A DNA stretch of 64,000 bases from the NCBI GenBank assembly GCA_023382535.1, contig JAHDWA010000010.1, positions 62,001 through 126,000 on the forward strand, written 5' to 3'. The stretch is from Anaerolineae bacterium. GTDB taxonomy: Bacteria; Chloroflexota; Anaerolineae; 4572-78; J111. Position numbers and translations under genes: made by a program. The notes beneath the pieces were generated by a model that was not told where the DNA came from, ran no database searches, and worked only from the letters and a program-made list of their open reading frames with translations. Positions within the stretch are counted from its first letter, which is position 1. Each line of letters begins with the position of its first letter. Positions 8,202 to 17,205 of this stretch are shown piece after piece.

Positions 8202-8966
8202 ATGAACACCGAAGTACGTCTTGAGCGATTATCACAACCTGAGGCAGAAGCGCGCCTGCAGGCCAGCCGGCTGGTCGTGCTAGCGCCGGGAAGTATCGAG
8301 CAGCACGGGCCGCATCTCCCCTTAGGTACGGATGCCTTTGCTGCCGATGTTTTGGCCGAAGAGGTGGCTCGCAAACTGGGCGCTGTCCTCGTGCCGCTGC
8401 CACTGGTCGGCGTTTCGCCCTACCACCTGTCCTGGGCGGGCAGCCTCTCCTTTAAGCCGCAAACCTTTATCGCCGTTGTCGAAGACATTTGCGAGTGCCT
8501 GGCCCGGCACGGCGTCGAAAAAGTCCTGTTTGTCAACTGGCACGAGGGTAACACACCGACGGTCCGGCTGGCCGGGGACAGCATCCAGCGCAAGTTCAAC
8601 CTGCGGGTGGTCGTGGCTGAATCGCACATCATCACCAACAGACTCTTTGGCGAACGGGCCAAACTCACCCACGCCGGCAATATGGAAACCGCCGCCGTGT
8701 TAATGTACGACCCCTCCCTGGTGGATGTGAGCAAAGCGACCAACCCCACGCCGGAGGCGGAAGGCGACCACGGCCACGAAATCTTCCGCCAAAAAGATGT
8801 CTTCCCGATCATGCGCGACTTTCACGAAGTGGCTGCGACGGGCTGGTACGGCCGGCCCGAAGAAGCTACCCTCGAACTGGCCGCAGAAATTCGCGAGAAG
8901 GTGTCAGATTACATCGTCGAAAAAGCTCGCCTTGAATTCGACCGAGCAAGATATATGCAAGGCTAA
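8202..8966 (+). CDS. Creatininase-family amidohydrolase
   Basis: A 254-residue protein of the creatininase/creatinine amidohydrolase family, which opens cyclic amides with a two-metal centre. The expected ligands are visible: E33 and H35 in GSIEQHGPHLPLGTD, D44 in the same stretch, His in NWHEGN and Glu in HAGNMETAA. The start has a ribosome site (AAAGGAAG). It lies between an M24/creatinase-fold gene and a dehydrogenase in one probable operon (6897-11780). Family members also include enzymes acting on other lactams and on N-formyl compounds, so the substrate is open. Confidence 0.88.
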   Translation: MNTEVRLERLSQPEAEARLQASRLVVLAPGSIEQHGPHLPLGTDAFAADVLAEEVARKLGAVLVPLPLVGVSPYHLSWAGSLSFKPQTFIAVVEDICECLARHGVEKVLFVNWHEGNTPTVRLAGDSIQRKFNLRVVVAESHIITNRLFGERAKLTHAGNMETAAVLMYDPSLVDVSKATNPTPEAEGDHGHEIFRQKDVFPIMRDFHEVAATGWYGRPEEATLELAAEIREKVSDYIVEKARLEFDRARYMQG

Positions 8967-9006
8967 TCAACGAAATCATTTTAGCAAGGTTGAAGGAGAA
9001 TACCCT

Positions 9007-10074
9007 ATGACCGATATCCCCAGCCGCATGCGCGCGGCTGTTACCCGTGACTGGAATGTGATCCGGGTAGAGCAGGTTCCGGTTCCCGAACTCGAACCGG
9101 GTGAAGTGCTCGTTCGGGTTGGCGCGTGCGGCATTTGCGGCACCGACCTCAAAATCGTGTCGGGTGTTTACAAAGGTTCGTGGCCGCCGGCGCTGCCGTT
9201 TATTCAAGGCCACGAATGGGGCGGCACGGTAGCCGCGCTGGGCGAGGGCGTCAGCGGCTTGCAGGTCGGCGACCGGGTGGCCGCCGAGAATCACAAAGGC
9301 TGCGGCGCCTGCCCTATGTGCCGGCAGGGCCGCTACAACTTGTGCGAGGTGGCGCGGACTAAAGGCCGGGCTTACAAACTCTACGGGCACTCTGCGCCGG
9401 GCGCTTTTGCCGACTATGCCGCCCGTCCGGCCACATTATTACACCCTATTCCCGATAATGTTTCCTTTGAGGAAAGCACCATCATCAATCAAGGGGCGCT
9501 GGGTCTGCATGCTGTTCGCCGCTGCCGGATTGAACCGGGGGATACGGTGGCCGTTATCGGACCGGGGCTGGTCGGAATGATTACCTTGCAACTGGCCCAG
9601 GCGGTCGGGGCTGTGCGGGTCATTGTGGTGGGGCGAGGCCCGCGCCTGGACCTGGCGCGGGAACTTGGCGCGGATGAAGTGGTAGACTATACCTCCGGCG
9701 ATCCGGTTGAGACTATTCGAGCCTTGACCGGCGGCCGTGGCGTCGACTGCGCCTTTGAATGCGCCGGTACTGCGGCTGCGGTTGTGACTGCCACCCAGAG
9801 TGTCCGGCGCGGCGGGCGGGTCGCCCTGGTCGGCCTGACCGGCGGCAAACCCATTGAACTCAACACCGACCGCCTCACCCTCGACGAGATTGACGTATTT
9901 GGCGTGCGCTCCAGCCCCAATGCTTACCCGGAGTTGATCAAGTTGGTCGCCGCCGGCAAGGTCAACGCCCGCAATCTGGTCTCGGCCGTCTATCCTCTCG
10001 AACAGATCAACGAGGCCTTTGCCGCCTTCCGCAGCCGGGAGGGTGGGGCCATTCGGATGGTGATTAAGATATGA
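9007..10074 (+). CDS. Zinc-dependent alcohol dehydrogenase (MDR family)
   Basis: A 355-residue medium-chain dehydrogenase. It shows the catalytic zinc site (GACGICGTD and GHEWGG), a structural zinc lobe with four Cys (GCGACPMCRQGRYNLC) and the NAD(P) fold (AVIGPGLVGM). The reaction is presumably oxidation of a secondary alcohol or sugar-like polyol. The start was set at ATG 9007 because AAGGAG lies 7-8 nt upstream and because the family begins there; the frame is open further upstream inside the preceding gene. Its TGA overlaps the ATG of the next gene (ATGA), so the two are translationally coupled. Confidence 0.9.
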   Translation: MTDIPSRMRAAVTRDWNVIRVEQVPVPELEPGEVLVRVGACGICGTDLKIVSGVYKGSWPPALPFIQGHEWGGTVAALGEGVSGLQVGDRVAAENHKGCGACPMCRQGRYNLCEVARTKGRAYKLYGHSAPGAFADYAARPATLLHPIPDNVSFEESTIINQGALGLHAVRRCRIEPGDTVAVIGPGLVGMITLQLAQAVGAVRVIVVGRGPRLDLARELGADEVVDYTSGDPVETIRALTGGRGVDCAFECAGTAAAVVTATQSVRRGGRVALVGLTGGKPIELNTDRLTLDEIDVFGVRSSPNAYPELIKLVAAGKVNARNLVSAVYPLEQINEAFAAFRSREGGAIRMVIKI

Positions 10075-11780
10075 GGCATGGGGGCGATGTCCTGGTCGAA
10101 ATGCTGCTTGGCTACGGCGTGCCGGTCGTCTTTGGACTGGCCGGGGGACAGACCCTGCCCTTATACGACGCCATCCGCTCCAGAGCGCCGCGCATCCGGC
10201 ATATCCCCATGCGGGACGAGCGCAACGCTGCCTACGCCGCCGACGGCTATGCCCGCATTTCCGGGCGGGTCGGCGTCTGCGATGCGACCGTCGGCCCCGG
10301 CTCGATCAAGTTCACTTCGGGGCTGGCCGAGGCTTACAACTCGTCCATTCCCCTGGTGGCCCTGGTCAGCGATATGCCCCACGACTGGCTGGCCGTCCGC
10401 TATCGCGGCGGGGGCAATCAGTTGGTAGACCAGATGGCCGTGCTGGCTCCCCTCTGCAAGTGGACCGCCCGGCTGCCCACGGCCCGAAAAATCCCTGAAC
10501 TGGTCCAGCGGGCCTTTCATATGGCCGTCTCGGGCCGGCCTGGTCCAGTGGCGATAGAACTGCCGCAGGACCTCTTCAAGGAGGCACAAGACGACGCGGC
10601 TCCATCGGTAGAGCCGCGTTTTGGCGCTGCGCCCGCCTACCGCCCGGCCCCCGACCCCGGAGCAGTTCGGGCCGCCGTTGAGCTGCTGGCAGCGGCCAGC
10701 CGGCCGGTGATCATTGCCGGGGGTGGGATATGGTGTTCTCATGCCGGGCCGGAACTGGTGGCTCTGGCCGAGCGTTTAGCCCTGCCGGTAGCGACGACCC
10801 TCTCCGGCAAAGGGGCGATTTCGGAGACACATCCCCTGGCATTGGGCGTTCTCGGTTCATTGGGAGGCACAAGCGCAGCCAGGAAGTTGGTCGAGGATGC
10901 GGACGTGATCCTGGCGGTCGGCTTTAAGTTTGGCCAGAATCCAACTTACCTCTGGACGTTACCAACTCCCAGCCAGCGAATCATCCATCTGGACCTTGAT
11001 GGCGCGGAAATCGGCAAGGTGTTTCCGGTTGAGGTAGGGCTAGTGGCCGACGCCCGGCTTGGCCTGGCGGCGCTGTTGGAGGCGAGCCAGGTAGCCCACC
11101 CCATCGAACCAATTGCCGCCCGGATTGCTTCCCTCAAGGCTGAGTGGCAGGCAAATCTGGCCGCAGCAGCCGCTCCAGCGCAGCCGATCAAACCGCAGCA
11201 GGTCGCGGCGCTGCTGAATGAATTGGCCGGGCCGGATGACATCCTGGTCTGCGACGCCAGTTTTGCCAGCGGCTGGGGGGGCATGTACTTTGAAGCCCGC
11301 GACCACCGCCGGGTGATCTTTCCCCGGGGCATGGCCGGACTGGGTTGGGGCCTACCGGCGGCTATCGGCGCGCAGTTGGCCCGGCCCACATCAAACGTTA
11401 TTGTTCTGGCCGGTGATGGGGCCATGACCTACTGCCTCGGCGAGCTGGCGACGCTGGCCCAGGAAAAGCTCAATGTGAAGGTGGTCGTGTTGAACAACAG
11501 CTCGATGGGCTGGATTAAGTGGGAGCAGGCTGTCTTTTGGGACGGCAAATTCCAGTCAACCGATTTAAGCCGGGTGAATTTTGCTGCCGTGGCCCAAGGG
11601 CTGGGCTGCGCCGGTTTACAGGTCAGCGATCCTGCCGGGCTGCGCGAGGCCCTGGGCCAGGCGTTAGCTGCCGACCAGCCGGTGGTGGTAGATGTCGAGA
11701 CCTCCGCGAGTGAAGCAGCCGTGCCCAAGTTCAGCGAGTCGCCCACCGCCCGGGCTTATATGGAGGCTGATGCGGCTTAG
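10071..11780 (+). CDS. Thiamine pyrophosphate-dependent enzyme (acetolactate synthase-like)
   Basis: A 569-residue ThDP enzyme with the three-domain layout of the POX/acetolactate synthase group. The catalytic Glu lies in RDERNAAYAADGYAR near residue 45. The ThDP/Mg motif is GDGAMTYCLGELATL followed about 30 residues on by NNSSMG. It has no partner regulatory subunit nearby. Context (creatininase, dehydrogenase) suggests decarboxylation or carboligation of a 2-oxo acid derived from catabolism. The start overlaps the stop of the dehydrogenase by 4 nt. Alternatives within the family are benzoylformate, oxalyl-CoA and sulfopyruvate decarboxylases. Confidence 0.88.
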   Translation: MRHGGDVLVEMLLGYGVPVVFGLAGGQTLPLYDAIRSRAPRIRHIPMRDERNAAYAADGYARISGRVGVCDATVGPGSIKFTSGLAEAYNSSIPLVALVSDMPHDWLAVRYRGGGNQLVDQMAVLAPLCKWTARLPTARKIPELVQRAFHMAVSGRPGPVAIELPQDLFKEAQDDAAPSVEPRFGAAPAYRPAPDPGAVRAAVELLAAASRPVIIAGGGIWCSHAGPELVALAERLALPVATTLSGKGAISETHPLALGVLGSLGGTSAARKLVEDADVILAVGFKFGQNPTYLWTLPTPSQRIIHLDLDGAEIGKVFPVEVGLVADARLGLAALLEASQVAHPIEPIAARIASLKAEWQANLAAAAAPAQPIKPQQVAALLNELAGPDDILVCDASFASGWGGMYFEARDHRRVIFPRGMAGLGWGLPAAIGAQLARPTSNVIVLAGDGAMTYCLGELATLAQEKLNVKVVVLNNSSMGWIKWEQAVFWDGKFQSTDLSRVNFAAVAQGLGCAGLQVSDPAGLREALGQALAADQPVVVDVETSASEAAVPKFSESPTARAYMEADAA

Positions 11781-11863
11781 CAGTTAGAGAAATGGGAGCC
11801 GAGATGTCCCCAGCAGGCCGGGGCATTGTTATCTGGCTTTAATGCAATCCGCTTGGACATTCA

Positions 11864-13272
11864 ATGGATCAAATCTCCGAACGAGCAGCCCTACCCAAAC
11901 TGGGCGCTTTTTCCCTCCGTGAACTCTCGATTCTGATCGCCCTGATGATTCCGAGCACCATGATTCTGGTGGATGCGGGAATGGTGGGGGTCGCCCTGCC
12001 GGTTATCCAGGCCGATTTTAACGTTTCGGTTGATTTACTGTCGTGGGTGATGGCTGCCAGCTATTTGTTATACGTGCCCTTGATGTCCATCTATGGCCGC
12101 GTGGGGGATGTCTTTGGCAAGAAATATTTGTATTTGCTGGGGCTGGCTATTTTTATTAGCGGGACTTTCTTTGGGGCAACGGCTTTTTCCTTTGGCTGGT
12201 TGGTTGGGGGACGCTTACTGCAAGGCGTGGGGAGCGCCGGTAGCATCCCCCTGGCTATGGCCCTGATTGTCGAAACGTTCCCGCCCGAAAGACGAGGGCG
12301 CGCACTGGGGATTTGGAATGCGGCGGCGCCGATTGGGATGATGCTGGGGCCGGCGCTAGGCGGCCTGATTGTGGAGGCGTTTGGCTGGCACGCCATCTTT
12401 GTTATGATCGCCGCTTTAGCCCTGGTATCGTTGGGGGTGGCGGCCTGGCTGATTCCTACCCCGCTTAAGCCGGACACGCCCCCCGGGTTGATTGGTTTGG
12501 GGCAGTTTCCCTGGCGCTGACGGTTGGGGGATTGCTCTTAGCCACAACAACGGCCAGTGTAGCGCCGTTTGGCTCTTTTATCAATCTGATCTTCTGGGGC
12601 ATCACCCTGGTAGCTTTGTTAGGTCTGTTTTGGAATGCGACACATCACCCCGATCCTTTCATTGGCCCTGAAGTCGTGCGCAACCGGCAGTTCTTGACCT
12701 CGTCGGCCGCAGTGGGCTTGCGTATGTTTTCCCACGATGGGGTTCGCTTTTTAATGGTGTTGTATCTGGCTAATGTTTTTAGCCAATCGCCACGAGAGAT
12801 CGGTTTTTTTATCCTTTTTTATACGCTGCCACTTATGGTTGGCGTTACCACGGGCGGCTTTTTGGCCGACCGCTGGCCCAGTCGCACGGTGGGCGTGGTG
12901 GGAATGCTCCTGCTGGCAGCGGGCATCTTCTGGTTAAGCCTCTTTGACCCTGCTGCCGGGGCTTTTGTTCTGGCGCCAGGCCTGGTCGTCGCCGGTTTTA
13001 GCAGCGGTATCAGCCTGACCCCCTTTAATAAAACCGCGGTGACGGCGTTAGGTCTGGATAAGGTCGGGCTGGCCTCCGGCCTCTATAACATGGTCCGGTT
13101 TGCCGGGATTGCTACCTCGACGCCCCTCTTGGGACTGCTGCTGGCACGGGGGTTTGCCCAATATGGCGGCCTGGAGACGGCCAGCGAGCCTTACCAGCTT
13201 GCCTTTCAGCTTTTAGCCGGGATTGCCCTGGTCAGCGGTGGTGTGGCTGCGCTTATCCCAACACACAGATAG
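11864..13272 (+). pseudogene. MFS transporter, DHA2-like, interrupted by a single-base frameshift
   Basis: Two adjacent reading frames encode the two halves of one major facilitator. The first (11864-12520) has the start and the conserved loop YGRVGDVFGKKY; the second (read from about 12490 to 13272) continues with DWFGAVSLALTVGG and the C-terminal membrane segments. Adding one T to the TT at 12488-12489 would give PPGFDWFGAVSLAL, exactly the family pattern, so I read this as a 1-nt deletion or a sequencing error. Restored, the protein would be about 470 residues with 12-14 membrane segments. I see no clear ribosome site before ATG 11864. If the shift is real the transporter is dead. Confidence 0.8.
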
Positions 13273-13297
13273 TTTACCCCAAGGAGTAACCACAGCC

Positions 13298-13360
13298 GTG
13301 CCTGAAGACAAACAGGAGCAGGACGTCTCCATGAACAATTCCGTTCCAATATTGGCCTAG
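13298..13360 (+). other. Possible 20-residue ORF with ribosome site
   Basis: AAGGAG at 13281-13286 precedes GTG 13298 by 11 nt and a 20-codon frame ends at TAG 13360. The peptide is hydrophilic and unrecognisable. It fills the 115-nt spacer before the dehydrogenase gene and may be noise. Confidence 0.15.
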
Positions 13361-13387
13361 TAACCTGACAGGAGGTCATTTACTACA

Positions 13388-14410
13388 ATGAGAGCCTTGG
13401 TACTTGAAGAAATTGGCGGACCGTTGGTGCTCAAAGATGTGCCCCGGCCCGAACCTGGCCCCGGCGAAGTGCTGCTCCGGGTAAAAGCCTGCGCCGTAGA
13501 CCAGTTTGACCTCAAAATTCGATCCGGGCAAGTTTCTCATGCCAAAGCGCCGATCATTCTGGGGCACGAGATAGCCGGCGAGATAGCTGCTTTGGGTCCC
13601 GGCGTGACCACGTGGTCAGTGGGCCAACGGGTCACTTCAACCCTTTACCTGACCTGCGGTCGTTGTCGAAAATGCCAGACGGGACGGGAAACCATCTGTG
13701 AAAATTTTATCGGCTACCTGGGTATTCAAACACCCGGCGGTTACGCCGAATATACCACCGTGCCGGAGGTTAACCTGGTTGAACTGCCCGAGTCAATCCC
13801 GTTTGCCCACGGGTCAATCCTGGCCAATGCGATTGGCACGCCTCTGCATGCCTTCACCAAGCGAATGCACTTACAGCCCGGCGAGCGGGTCATTATCACC
13901 GGGGCAGGCGGAGGCGTGGGACTGCATGCCATTCAACTGGCCCGAATGATGGGCGCTTTAGTCATGGCGGTTGACATTGGCCCGGCCAAACTGCGAGCCG
14001 CCCAAGCAAATGGGGCTGATCGAGCGGTTGACCCGACCGAACACAACTTTGCTCAAGTGGCTCGCGAATGGACGCATGGGGAAGGGGTAGAAGGCGTGCT
14101 GGAACTAACCGGCGCGGCCACCCTTCCGACCAGCCTGAAAGCACTGGGCAAAGGAGGCCGCCTCGTCATCGTCGGCTTTCACACCGGCAGCGAATTTTCT
14201 GTTCAGGCCAGCGAGATGGTGGCCAACGAGTGGGAAATCCTCGGCTCGCGCAATGTGAACAAGCGCGAATTGGCCGAAGTGGTGGCGCTGGTGCAGGCTG
14301 GCCGGGTTCAGCCGGTAATATCCGGCGTTTATCCCCTTGAAGAAGCAGAGACGCTTCATGGTCATTTAGACCGCCAGGAAATCAGCGGACGAGTAGTTCT
14401 GGAGCCGTAA
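13388..14410 (+). CDS. Zinc-binding dehydrogenase (MDR family)
   Basis: A 340-residue medium-chain dehydrogenase. The N-terminal GroES-like domain has GHEIAGEIAALGPG, the structural zinc lobe is CGRCRKCQTGRETIC, and the Rossmann fold has ITGAGGGVGLHAIQLA. In the usual catalytic zinc motif the first Cys lies in KACAVDQFDLK, differing from the classic CGxD. The ribosome site is AGGAGG upstream of ATG 13388. It precedes the FCD regulator gene by 159 nt, so it ends the first block of dehydrogenase genes. Confidence 0.88.
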   Translation: MRALVLEEIGGPLVLKDVPRPEPGPGEVLLRVKACAVDQFDLKIRSGQVSHAKAPIILGHEIAGEIAALGPGVTTWSVGQRVTSTLYLTCGRCRKCQTGRETICENFIGYLGIQTPGGYAEYTTVPEVNLVELPESIPFAHGSILANAIGTPLHAFTKRMHLQPGERVIITGAGGGVGLHAIQLARMMGALVMAVDIGPAKLRAAQANGADRAVDPTEHNFAQVAREWTHGEGVEGVLELTGAATLPTSLKALGKGGRLVIVGFHTGSEFSVQASEMVANEWEILGSRNVNKRELAEVVALVQAGRVQPVISGVYPLEEAETLHGHLDRQEISGRVVLEP

Positions 14411-14465
14411 TCCTTGAATTTAAAGAATCCTGATAGTTATAACACCAAGATCTTAAAGTCCCTTT

Positions 14466-14494
14466 TTGACTCTTCCGGCAAATTCTGTTATCAT
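14466..14494 (+). promoter_or_regulatory. Sigma70-type promoter of the FCD regulator gene
   Basis: TTGACT (14466-14471) and TATCAT (14489-14494) are separated by exactly 17 nt, about 75 nt before the ATG of the GntR-type gene. Downstream, TACCA repeats with a 3-nt gap (14516-14520 and 14524-14528), a position where an autoregulatory operator would lie. Confidence 0.6.
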
Positions 14495-14569
14495 CCTTCT
14501 GCCGTCATAACATCATACCACTGTACCAATAAACCAGCCGGCTTTTGAGCACTTTTCCAAGGGGGGAAG

Positions 14570-15274
14570 ATGTACTCCACCATTCACTCCTCGCGCCTCT
14601 ACGAACAAATTATCCAACAAATCCAATCCCTCGTCGTCGAGGGCGTCCTCCGCCCCGGCGATAAACTCCCCCCTGAACGCGAACTGGCCGAGCAATTCGG
14701 CGTCAGCCGTACCGCCGTCCGTGAAGCCGTCAAAGCCCTCAGCGAAAAAGGTCTCGTCGAAATCCTCCCCGGCCGCGGCACCTTCATCACCAACTTCACT
14801 TCGGCCATGATGCGTGACTCCCTCGATTTGATCGTCAAACTCGGCCTGACCAACGGTGTGGCTCATCTGAACGAGGTCCGCACCCTCCTGGAACCCGGTA
14901 TTGCGGCTTTGGCGGCCGAGCGCAGCACTCCCGAAGAGGTGCAGCAGTTGGAGCAGGCGGTGGCGGCGATGGATGCGGCGATGGCCGATGCCGATGCCTT
15001 TGCCGAGGCCGACCTGGAGTTTCACCTGGCTCTGGCCCGGGCCAGTCAAAACCCGCTGATCCCGATCCTGCTGGACCCGATTGTGGACCAGTTGCGAGAG
15101 CACCGCCAGCGGATTTTTTTGGTCGAGGGGGGACCGCAGCGGGGGCAGTATCATCACCGCCGGATCCTGGCGGCGGTCAAAAAGCGCGACCCGGCCGCTG
15201 CCCGTGAGGCGATGTGCGCTCACCTCAACCAGGTCCTCGCCGATAGCGAGGCAGTTTCAACCATAACAGATTAA
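14570..15274 (+). CDS. FadR/GntR-family transcriptional regulator with FCD domain
   Basis: A 234-residue regulator. Residues about 8-75 form the GntR winged helix (LPPERELAEQFGVSRTAVRE, then GRGTFI in the wing). The remainder is an all-helical FCD ligand domain with the metal-site pattern (DLEFHLALARASQN, then YHHRRILAA and a late His in AMCAHLNQ). It probably represses the genes that follow (beta-hydroxyacid dehydrogenase and E1 alpha/beta, 15307-18193) until an organic acid binds. A good promoter lies at 14466-14494. Confidence 0.9.
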   Translation: MYSTIHSSRLYEQIIQQIQSLVVEGVLRPGDKLPPERELAEQFGVSRTAVREAVKALSEKGLVEILPGRGTFITNFTSAMMRDSLDLIVKLGLTNGVAHLNEVRTLLEPGIAALAAERSTPEEVQQLEQAVAAMDAAMADADAFAEADLEFHLALARASQNPLIPILLDPIVDQLREHRQRIFLVEGGPQRGQYHHRRILAAVKKRDPAAAREAMCAHLNQVLADSEAVSTITD

Positions 15275-15306
15275 CTATTTCCACAAATTGATAACGGAGG
15301 CAAGCA

Positions 15307-16188
15307 ATGGCGAATCTTGGATATGTTGGACTCGGGGTGATGGGCAGCCGGATGGTCAAGCGGCTGCTCGACGCCGGCCACAGCGTCGCCGGTTACAACC
15401 GGACCAAAGAGAAAGCTGGCTGGTTGATTGAGGCCGGCATGCAGTGGGCCGACTCGCCCCGCGCGGTAGCCGAGGCAGCCGATATAACCTTTTCGATGGT
15501 GACGAACACGGATGCGGTCAAGGCCATCACCCAGGGGTCGAACGGCATTCTGGCCGGTTTAGGGCATGGCAAAATTTACGTTGACATGAGCACCATGAGC
15601 CCGGGTTACAGCCAGGAACTGGCGGCCCAAGTGGCTGAGCGGGGCGCGGCCATGCTTGACGCGCCCGTGTCGGGCAGCGTGATCACTCTGGAGCAGGGCA
15701 AACTCTCCATCATGGTCGGGGGCGATGCGGCCACCTTTGAAAAGGTCGTACCGGTTTTGAAAGACATCGGTCCAAAAGTGACCCACGTGGGCGGCAACGG
15801 CCTGGCCGTCTCGATGAAAATTGCCACCAACCTGAGCCTGGCGGTGCAAATGCTGGCCTTCAGCGAGGGGGTCCTGCTGGCCGAAAAGAGCGGCATCAAG
15901 CGCGAGACGGCGGTTGAAGTTCTGCTTAACAGTGTTATCGCCTCGCCAATGGTCACTTACCGGGGGCCGTTTGTCTTGAAACAGCCCGATGAAGCTTGGT
16001 TTGATTGCAATATGATGCAAAAAGACATGCTCCTGGCCCTGGAGATGGGTCGCCGGCTCGGCGTACCCTTGCCGACCACGTCCGTCACCAACGAACTCCT
16101 GACCACCGCCCGCGCTATGGAACTGGATCACCTGGATTTTGCAGTCCTGTTCAATGTCCTGGCCCGCATGTCGGGAGTGGAGGAGTAG
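15307..16188 (+). CDS. NAD(P)-dependent beta-hydroxyacid dehydrogenase (3-hydroxyisobutyrate dehydrogenase family)
   Basis: A 293-residue protein starting with the dinucleotide motif GYVGLGVMGSRM. The substrate-binding segment is DAPVSGSVITLEQGKLSIM and the catalytic Lys lies in GNGLAVSMKIATNLS, all as expected for the 3-hydroxyisobutyrate/tartronate-semialdehyde/glyoxylate reductase family. The ribosome site is GGAGG before ATG 15307. It is followed by E1 alpha with a 3-nt gap and belongs to the operon controlled by the FCD regulator. A paralogue lies at 45403. Confidence 0.9.
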   Translation: MANLGYVGLGVMGSRMVKRLLDAGHSVAGYNRTKEKAGWLIEAGMQWADSPRAVAEAADITFSMVTNTDAVKAITQGSNGILAGLGHGKIYVDMSTMSPGYSQELAAQVAERGAAMLDAPVSGSVITLEQGKLSIMVGGDAATFEKVVPVLKDIGPKVTHVGGNGLAVSMKIATNLSLAVQMLAFSEGVLLAEKSGIKRETAVEVLLNSVIASPMVTYRGPFVLKQPDEAWFDCNMMQKDMLLALEMGRRLGVPLPTTSVTNELLTTARAMELDHLDFAVLFNVLARMSGVEE

Positions 16189-16191
16189 GTG

Positions 16192-17205
16192 ATGTCCCAG
16201 GCCGTCGAATTGACCTCAATTCCCAGCGCGCTCGATTATAAGGCCGTTGACCGCGAGCAGTGGCTGCACATGTACCAGCAGATGCTCAAAATTCGTGTCT
16301 TTGAAGAACACGTCAATGACTTATACACCTCGGCCAAAATGCCCGGCCTGGCCCATCTCTATATCGGCGAAGAAGCAGTCGCCGTCGGCGTCTGCGAAGC
16401 CCTGCGCAAAGACGACTACATCACCAGCACCCACCGTGGCCACGGCCACTGCCTGGCTAAAGGCGCGACCATGGACCGTATGTTTGCCGAACTGCTCGGC
16501 AAGGAGCCGGGCTACTGCCGGGGCAAGGGCGGTTCGATGCACATCGCCGACCAGGAAACCGGCAATCTGGGGGCTAACGCCATCGTCGGCGGCAGCGCCG
16601 GCATTGCCACCGGGGCAGGCATGTCCATCAAAATGCGCGGCAGCGATCAGGTCGCCGTCTGCTTTTTTGGCGAGGGAGCGCTGGGCCAGGGCTTGCTGTA
16701 CGAGGTGATGAACATGGCCCAGTTGTGGCAGTTGCCGGTCATCTACGTGTGCGAAAACAACCTGTATAACGAGTACACCCACCATTCTGAATCCACCGCC
16801 GGCAGTATGAAAGCCAGGGCCGAGGCGTTCGGGATGTACACGGAAGAGATTGACGGTCAGGATGCCCGTCTGGTCTACTTGACCGCCCTGCGGCTGGTGG
16901 AGCGTGCCCGGCGGGGTGAAGGTCCGGCCTTTTTATTAGGCCACACCTATCGCTACCACGGCCACCACGTCGGCGACATCAACCGGGCCTACTATCGCTC
17001 CAAAGAAGAAGAGCAGCTCTGGAAAACCGAGCGTGACCCCTTAAAAATCCTTGGTGCCTGGCTGGTGGAAGAAGGTTTCACTGATAACCGGGTGCTGGAG
17101 CAGATCGAGCGCGAGGCGCAGTCCGAAGCGGAAACAGCCGTCCAATTTGCCCTGAATGCGCCTTACCCCGATCCTGCCGAGGTGAGTCTGCATGTCTATG
17201 TCTGA
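16192..17205 (+). CDS. ThDP-dependent dehydrogenase E1 component, alpha subunit (copy 1)
   Basis: A 337-residue alpha subunit of a 2-oxoacid/acetoin dehydrogenase E1. The ThDP motif is FFGEGALGQGLLYE followed by CENNLYNEYTHHSE, and the conserved regions TSTHRGHGHCLAKG and GYCRGKGGSMHIAD are present. It acts with the beta subunit at 17192, whose start overlaps it by 14 nt. Nucleotides 16234-17039 are identical to 38510-39315 in copy 2; only the N-terminus and the last 55 codons differ. ATG 16192 was preferred to the GTG at 16189. Acetoin dehydrogenase is a plausible identity but not proven. Confidence 0.92.
   Translation: MSQAVELTSIPSALDYKAVDREQWLHMYQQMLKIRVFEEHVNDLYTSAKMPGLAHLYIGEEAVAVGVCEALRKDDYITSTHRGHGHCLAKGATMDRMFAELLGKEPGYCRGKGGSMHIADQETGNLGANAIVGGSAGIATGAGMSIKMRGSDQVAVCFFGEGALGQGLLYEVMNMAQLWQLPVIYVCENNLYNEYTHHSESTAGSMKARAEAFGMYTEEIDGQDARLVYLTALRLVERARRGEGPAFLLGHTYRYHGHHVGDINRAYYRSKEEEQLWKTERDPLKILGAWLVEEGFTDNRVLEQIEREAQSEAETAVQFALNAPYPDPAEVSLHVYV
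16234..17039 (+). repeat. 806-bp identical tract, copy 1 (E1 alpha)
   Basis: This stretch inside the first E1 alpha gene matches 38510-39315 base for base by my reading, with equal length and the same shadow frames on both strands. The similarity at the DNA level stops abruptly at both ends (GATTATAAGG... and ...GCGTGACCC), while the neighbouring beta-subunit genes have diverged. This points to gene conversion or a recent partial duplication. Confidence 0.9.

Noticed and set aside
12532..13272. Independent transporter gene starting at TTG 12532
   Set aside because: It lacks an N-terminal half and any ribosome site, and one added base joins it to the upstream frame in perfect family register.
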